NCBI RefSeq assembly: GCF_036803785.1
Contig: NZ_DAIRTR010000002.1
Span: 4,542-68,541, forward strand
Reading direction: 5' to 3'
Source of the DNA: Pelomicrobium sp036803785
Lineage (GTDB): Bacteria; Pseudomonadota; Gammaproteobacteria; Burkholderiales; UBA6910
Length of the DNA stretch: 64,000 nt
This document shows, in pieces, positions 60,829 through 64,000 of the stretch; the stretch's first letter is position 1; each line of letters starts with the position of its first letter. The notes beneath the pieces are model-generated. The model searched no databases, was not told the DNA's origin, and saw only the letters and a program-made list of their open reading frames with translations. The position numbers were made by a program, and so were the translations under genes.

Positions 60829-62061
60829 TTAGGGGGTGACCCGGTCGATCACGATACGCACGTCTCGGGCGTTCGAAGCCACTGGCCCTGCGCTGCCCAC
60901 GAGGTCACCGCTCTGCAGCTCAGCGCTTCCAGACTTAGAGATTCGAGCGATTACCATCACCTTCGGGACGCCGGAGAGAGAAACGCCAGGCACCATGCCC
61001 ATGCCCTCGTCCAGGGTGAAGCTCAGGGGGAGATCGGAGGCTTTTGCCCGCAAGATGGCGAGGGGCATGGGGGGTCCCTCCACCGCGCGGGCGTAGATGA
61101 ACAGGGTATCGTCGGGTTTGACCCGCGCCGCCAATGCTGGGCTCAGGGTGGCAACCCCGGCCAGCCGTCTGCCCTGCCCTGCGGCGACAGGCGCGCCGCT
61201 TTCCTGCTGGCCGGCGCGTTCCTTCGAAAGCCGGTCGCGGGCTTCGGACAAGCTCTCTTGCACTCTCTCAGCCAGCTCGGAACCCGGCTCGAGCTGAGCC
61301 GCTAGCCGTTCCCAGTAGAGGACTGCGCCGGCGTAATCGCCTCGCTCGAAGGCTGCTGCCCCCGCCAGGGCCAGAGACTTGGGATGGCGTGGATCGATTT
61401 CCAGCGCACGGGTGAGCAACTCTCCGGGCTTGCCCAGTAGGGATCGCCCTTGGCCCATGGCCAACGCGTCGGCCAGGTCGGCCAGGATCGCTGCATTGTC
61501 CGGGTCAAGAGCCCTCGCCCGCTCGAAAGCCGCTGCCGCCTGATCGAACCGCCCCAAGGCCGAATAGGACCGGCCGAGTAAGGCCCAACCCTTGGCGTCT
61601 TCGGGGTGTTCTTCCAGCCGTTGCGCCAGCCGAGCCACCATGGTTTCCACGTCCGCGGGCGAGGGGGGGAGGGGTTCGGTGGAAGCCAGGCGCAAAGCAT
61701 CGAGGCTTCCGATCTGCAGATAGAGCAGGATCGAAGCGATCGGTACCGCGAGCGCCAGCAGGACGGGAAGGGCAAATCGGCCTCCGCCGCGCGCAAGCGT
61801 GCTGGCGGCAGACGGGGCGGTGTCCAGATCCCGGAGCATCCGGCGCTTGAGCTCATCCAACGCCTCCTGGTACTGGGCGTCGGTTAGCAGGCCGTTTTCC
61901 CATTCCCGGTTGAGCTCCTCACGCTGATCTTGGTAGACAGCTCGGTTAACGCTCAAGGGATCGGCGCCTGTAGACCGGCGTGGACCGCGCAGAAGAGGCA
62001 CGAGGATAAAAGCGAGGGCCAGGGCGAGGAGCGCACCGCTCGCCAATAGGAAAGCGCTCAT
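60829..62061 (-). CDS. ccmI: Cytochrome c maturation protein CcmI
   Basis: A 410-residue TPR protein that holds apocytochrome c. Two membrane segments at the N-terminus (FLLASGALLALALAFILVPL and one near residue 105), a leucine-zipper-like cytoplasmic loop between, and TPR motifs at residues about 155-260 (DAKGWALLGRSYSALGRFDQ). The C-terminal domain is a beta-sandwich. It overlaps ccmH by four bases. Confidence 0.92.
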   Translation of the reverse strand: MSAFLLASGALLALALAFILVPLLRGPRRSTGADPLSVNRAVYQDQREELNREWENGLLTDAQYQEALDELKRRMLRDLDTAPSAASTLARGGGRFALPVLLALAVPIASILLYLQIGSLDALRLASTEPLPPSPADVETMVARLAQRLEEHPEDAKGWALLGRSYSALGRFDQAAAAFERARALDPDNAAILADLADALAMGQGRSLLGKPGELLTRALEIDPRHPKSLALAGAAAFERGDYAGAVLYWERLAAQLEPGSELAERVQESLSEARDRLSKERAGQQESGAPVAAGQGRRLAGVATLSPALAARVKPDDTLFIYARAVEGPPMPLAILRAKASDLPLSFTLDEGMGMVPGVSLSGVPKVMVIARISKSGSAELQSGDLVGSAGPVASNARDVRIVIDRVTP

Positions 62062-62528
62062 CGCCCTTCCCGCCTCTCCTCCGCAGCGAGCAAGGTCTCG
62101 GCTTTACGGGCCTCCTCCTCGCTCAAGGGCGGCTCATGAGCCGGGCGCCGGCGCACCACTACGACTAGCACACCGAGTCCGATGGCCAGCAGTACGAAGG
62201 GCCCGACCCACAAGGCAAGGGTAGTGGATTTGACCGGTGGGCGGTAGAGTACGAAGTCCCCGTATCGGGCCACCAGGAACTCCACCACCTCCCGGTCGCT
62301 GCGGCCCTGGCGCATCATCTCCCGGATCTCCCGGCGCAGATCCCGGGCCAGGTCCGCATTCGAGTCCGCCAGGGATTCGTTCTGGCACACGAGGCAACGC
62401 AGCTCCTTGGCAAGGGCCTGAAGGCGTGCTTCCAAGGCCGGGTCTTCGGACAGGGGCACGGCCTCTTTTGCCGCGACCGGTCCCGCGAGCAGGATAAGGA
62501 GCAGCCAAAGCCAAGGAGTGCGCCTCAT
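62058..62528 (-). CDS. ccmH: Cytochrome c maturation protein CcmH
   Basis: A 156-residue protein with a signal peptide, the heme-lyase thiol motif LRCLVCQNESLADSNADLA, and a C-terminal membrane helix (LWVGPFVLLAIGLGVLVVVV). It reduces apocytochrome c or passes it to CcmF. It overlaps both neighbours by four bases. Confidence 0.94.
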   Translation of the reverse strand: MRRTPWLWLLLILLAGPVAAKEAVPLSEDPALEARLQALAKELRCLVCQNESLADSNADLARDLRREIREMMRQGRSDREVVEFLVARYGDFVLYRPPVKSTTLALWVGPFVLLAIGLGVLVVVVRRRPAHEPPLSEEEARKAETLLAAEERREGR

Positions 62529-63049
62529 CCCTTGAGCTCCTCAATCACGGGCAGCAGCCGCTCTCGCCAACGCTCCGGGCTGAGGGGCCCGATGTGTTTG
62601 TAACGGATGATCCCCTTGGCATCGATCACGAAGGTCTCCGGCACCCCATAGACCCCATACTCGATTCCTACCCGGCCTTCCTGGTCCATGACGCTCACTG
62701 CGTAGGGGTCGCCAAAGCGGGCGAGCCAGGCAAGGGCCGCTTCCCGTTGATCCTTGTAGTTAAGCCCCACGATGGGCACCATCCCCGAGCGGGCCACCTC
62801 TAGGAGCAAGGGGTGTTCCTCCAGACAGGCGACACACCAGGAAGCCCAGACGTTTAAGAGCCAGACCTGGCCATGCAGATCGGCCGTATGGAAGCTTTTT
62901 TGCGGCTCGCGCAGCTGGGCGAGCCCGATTTCCGGGGCGGGCTTGCCGATCAGAGGGGAAGGCACTTCCCGCGGATTAAGCCCGAGCCCGACGAAGAGGA
63001 AGGCCGCCACTGCGGCAAACAGCCCCAGGGGAAGAAGGAAGCGGATCAT
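62525..63049 (-). CDS. ccmG: Thiol:disulfide oxidoreductase CcmG (DsbE)
   Basis: A 174-residue thioredoxin-like protein anchored by one N-terminal helix (MIRFLLPLGLFAAVAAFLFV). The active site is WASWCVACLEEHPLL; Val-Ala replaces the more usual x-Pro between the cysteines. GVYGVPETFVIDAKG is the cis-proline loop. ATG 63049 is the correct start; a longer open frame upstream lies inside ccmF. Confidence 0.93.
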   Translation of the reverse strand: MIRFLLPLGLFAAVAAFLFVGLGLNPREVPSPLIGKPAPEIGLAQLREPQKSFHTADLHGQVWLLNVWASWCVACLEEHPLLLEVARSGMVPIVGLNYKDQREAALAWLARFGDPYAVSVMDQEGRVGIEYGVYGVPETFVIDAKGIIRYKHIGPLSPERWRERLLPVIEELKG

Positions 63050-64000
63050 GGTCGCTCGGTCTGCGGCACGAGTTCTCCGGCTGCGGCGACCTCCTTTGCT
63101 TCCTCTTGCCTCGCCCGCCGACCCGCGACCCGGTAGCGCCGGTCGGCGATGGCGAGAAGCCCACCGAGGGCCATCAGAAGACAGCCCCCCCAGATCCAAC
63201 CGACGAAGGGTTTGTGATACACCCGCACGCTCCACGCCCCGTCAGGTAAGGGCTCGCCCAGGGAGACATACAAATGGCGGGTAAGGCCGTAATCGATGGC
63301 CGCTTCGGTCATGGTTTGCCCGGAAGCGGGATAGAAGCGCTTTTCCGGATGAAGCGTGCTCAAGTAACGGCCCGCACGGGTGACGGTCACCGTTCCCCGC
63401 AATGCCGAATAGTTGGGACCGGGGCGCTCGGCAACGCCCTCGAAACGAAACGCATAGCCCCCAACGGTCACCGTGTCCCCCACCGCCATACGCACATCGG
63501 TCTCCGTCTCATAGCCCTTGACCAGCGTCACCCCGAAGACGAATACCGCCACCCCCAGGTGCGCGAGGTGCATGCCGTAGTAGCTCCGGGATTGGCGCTT
63601 GAGCCGCGTCCACAGGCTTCCCTTGCCGGAAGCGTCCCGTAAACGCCCCCAAAGGGCCACCACCACGCTCCCCACGATCCAGGTCCCAAGCAGCAGCCCC
63701 AAGGCGATCAACGGGGTCCACGCGCCTAGGGCGAAAGGCAGAAGCAGAGCGGTGGCAATCCCGGTCGCGAAAGCCCAGCGCAGGCGCCGGGCAAGCTCGG
63801 CGAGGCTCGCCTCCTTCCATCGGGCCAGGGGGCCGATGCCGATCAGGAAAAGGAGCGGCGCCATCAAGGGCACGAACACGGCATTGAAATAGGGCGGACC
63901 CACCGAGAGCTTGCCCAAACCCAGGGCGTCCATGATCAAGGGATAGAGGGTACCGAGCAGCACCGTACCACAGGCCACCACCAGCAACACATTGTTGGCC
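63046..64000 (-). CDS. ccmF: Heme lyase subunit CcmF (5' end outside the window)
   Basis: The C-terminal 317 residues of CcmF, reading without a stop to the window edge. Typical words are VLLGTLYPLIMDALGLGKLS, VGPPYFNAVFVPLM and YGMHLAHLGVAVFVFGVTL, the last with a heme-related histidine; membrane segments continue to the final helix (VGWIWGGCLLMALGGLLAIA). The tail is polar and long. It overlaps ccmG by four bases, so ccmF-G-H-I form one transcript. Confidence 0.95.
   Translation of the reverse strand, partial: ANNVLLVVACGTVLLGTLYPLIMDALGLGKLSVGPPYFNAVFVPLMAPLLFLIGIGPLARWKEASLAELARRLRWAFATGIATALLLPFALGAWTPLIALGLLLGTWIVGSVVVALWGRLRDASGKGSLWTRLKRQSRSYYGMHLAHLGVAVFVFGVTLVKGYETETDVRMAVGDTVTVGGYAFRFEGVAERPGPNYSALRGTVTVTRAGRYLSTLHPEKRFYPASGQTMTEAAIDYGLTRHLYVSLGEPLPDGAWSVRVYHKPFVGWIWGGCLLMALGGLLAIADRRYRVAGRRARQEEAKEVAAAGELVPQTERP

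Noticed and set aside
1..64000. CRISPR arrays
   Set aside because: I saw no set of regularly spaced direct repeats of 23-47 bases anywhere in the window.

Overview
The window reads as chromosomal DNA of an autotrophic, probably sulfur- or ammonia-oxidising, betaproteobacterium. The evidence is a complete alpha-carboxysome operon with form I RuBisCO, a SbtA/SbtB-type bicarbonate uptake pair, LysR regulators of the CbbR type, and a housekeeping gene order (rpmF-plsX-fabHDG-acpP-fabF-pabC-mltG-tmk-holB-tatD; guaB-guaA-tadA) typical of Betaproteobacteria. No species name can be assigned from the sequence alone.

Layout. 1-3.2 kb: a truncated cbbR, a 1.1-kb gap, then sbtB and sbtA, all on the minus strand. 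3.5-4.5 kb: a decayed IS5-type transposase lies between the divergent sbt and cbb units. 4.7-12.2 kb: the carboxysome operon cbbL-cbbS-csoS2-csoSCA-csoS4A-csoS4B-csoS1-ferritin-like-acRAF. It is compact: one csoS1 gene, no cbbQ/cbbO and no mcdA in the window. 12.7-14.9 kb: a 68-residue protein whose C-terminus looks like McdB, a second CbbR-type regulator, and a Nudix-ThiE fusion. 15.2-21.0 kb: a decayed stretch with a small unknown gene, a complete but frameshifted IS481-like element, mtnC, a DUF1722 remnant, a DUF2946-like gene and an outer-membrane protein gene broken by one stop codon. 21.7 kb: tRNA-Leu(TAA). 22.9-27.5 kb: a MerR-controlled heavy-metal operon (HMA chaperone, P-type ATPase with a YPC motif, an ABC permease/ATPase deletion scar, a periplasmic protein, MerR, thioredoxin-like, CcdA) with a recognisable MerR-type promoter. 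28.2-64 kb: backbone genes for c-di-GMP synthesis, fatty-acid synthesis, RNA processing, purine synthesis, methionine salvage, tmRNA quality control, heme A synthesis and cytochrome c maturation (ccmF is cut by the window end).

How it works together. SbtA would raise cytosolic bicarbonate under SbtB control. The carboxysome (CsoS1 facets, CsoS4A/B vertices, CsoS2 scaffold) packs RuBisCO with the carbonic anhydrase CsoSCA, and acRAF helps RuBisCO assembly. Two CbbR-type regulators flank the locus. The most interesting observations are a candidate -1 frameshift site in csoS2 that would give the short CsoS2A isoform, the McdB-like protein without a neighbouring McdA, an inverted repeat bracketing the csoS4B-csoS1 gap, the unusual metal ATPase operon, and a compact three-helix fold upstream of the diguanylate cyclase.
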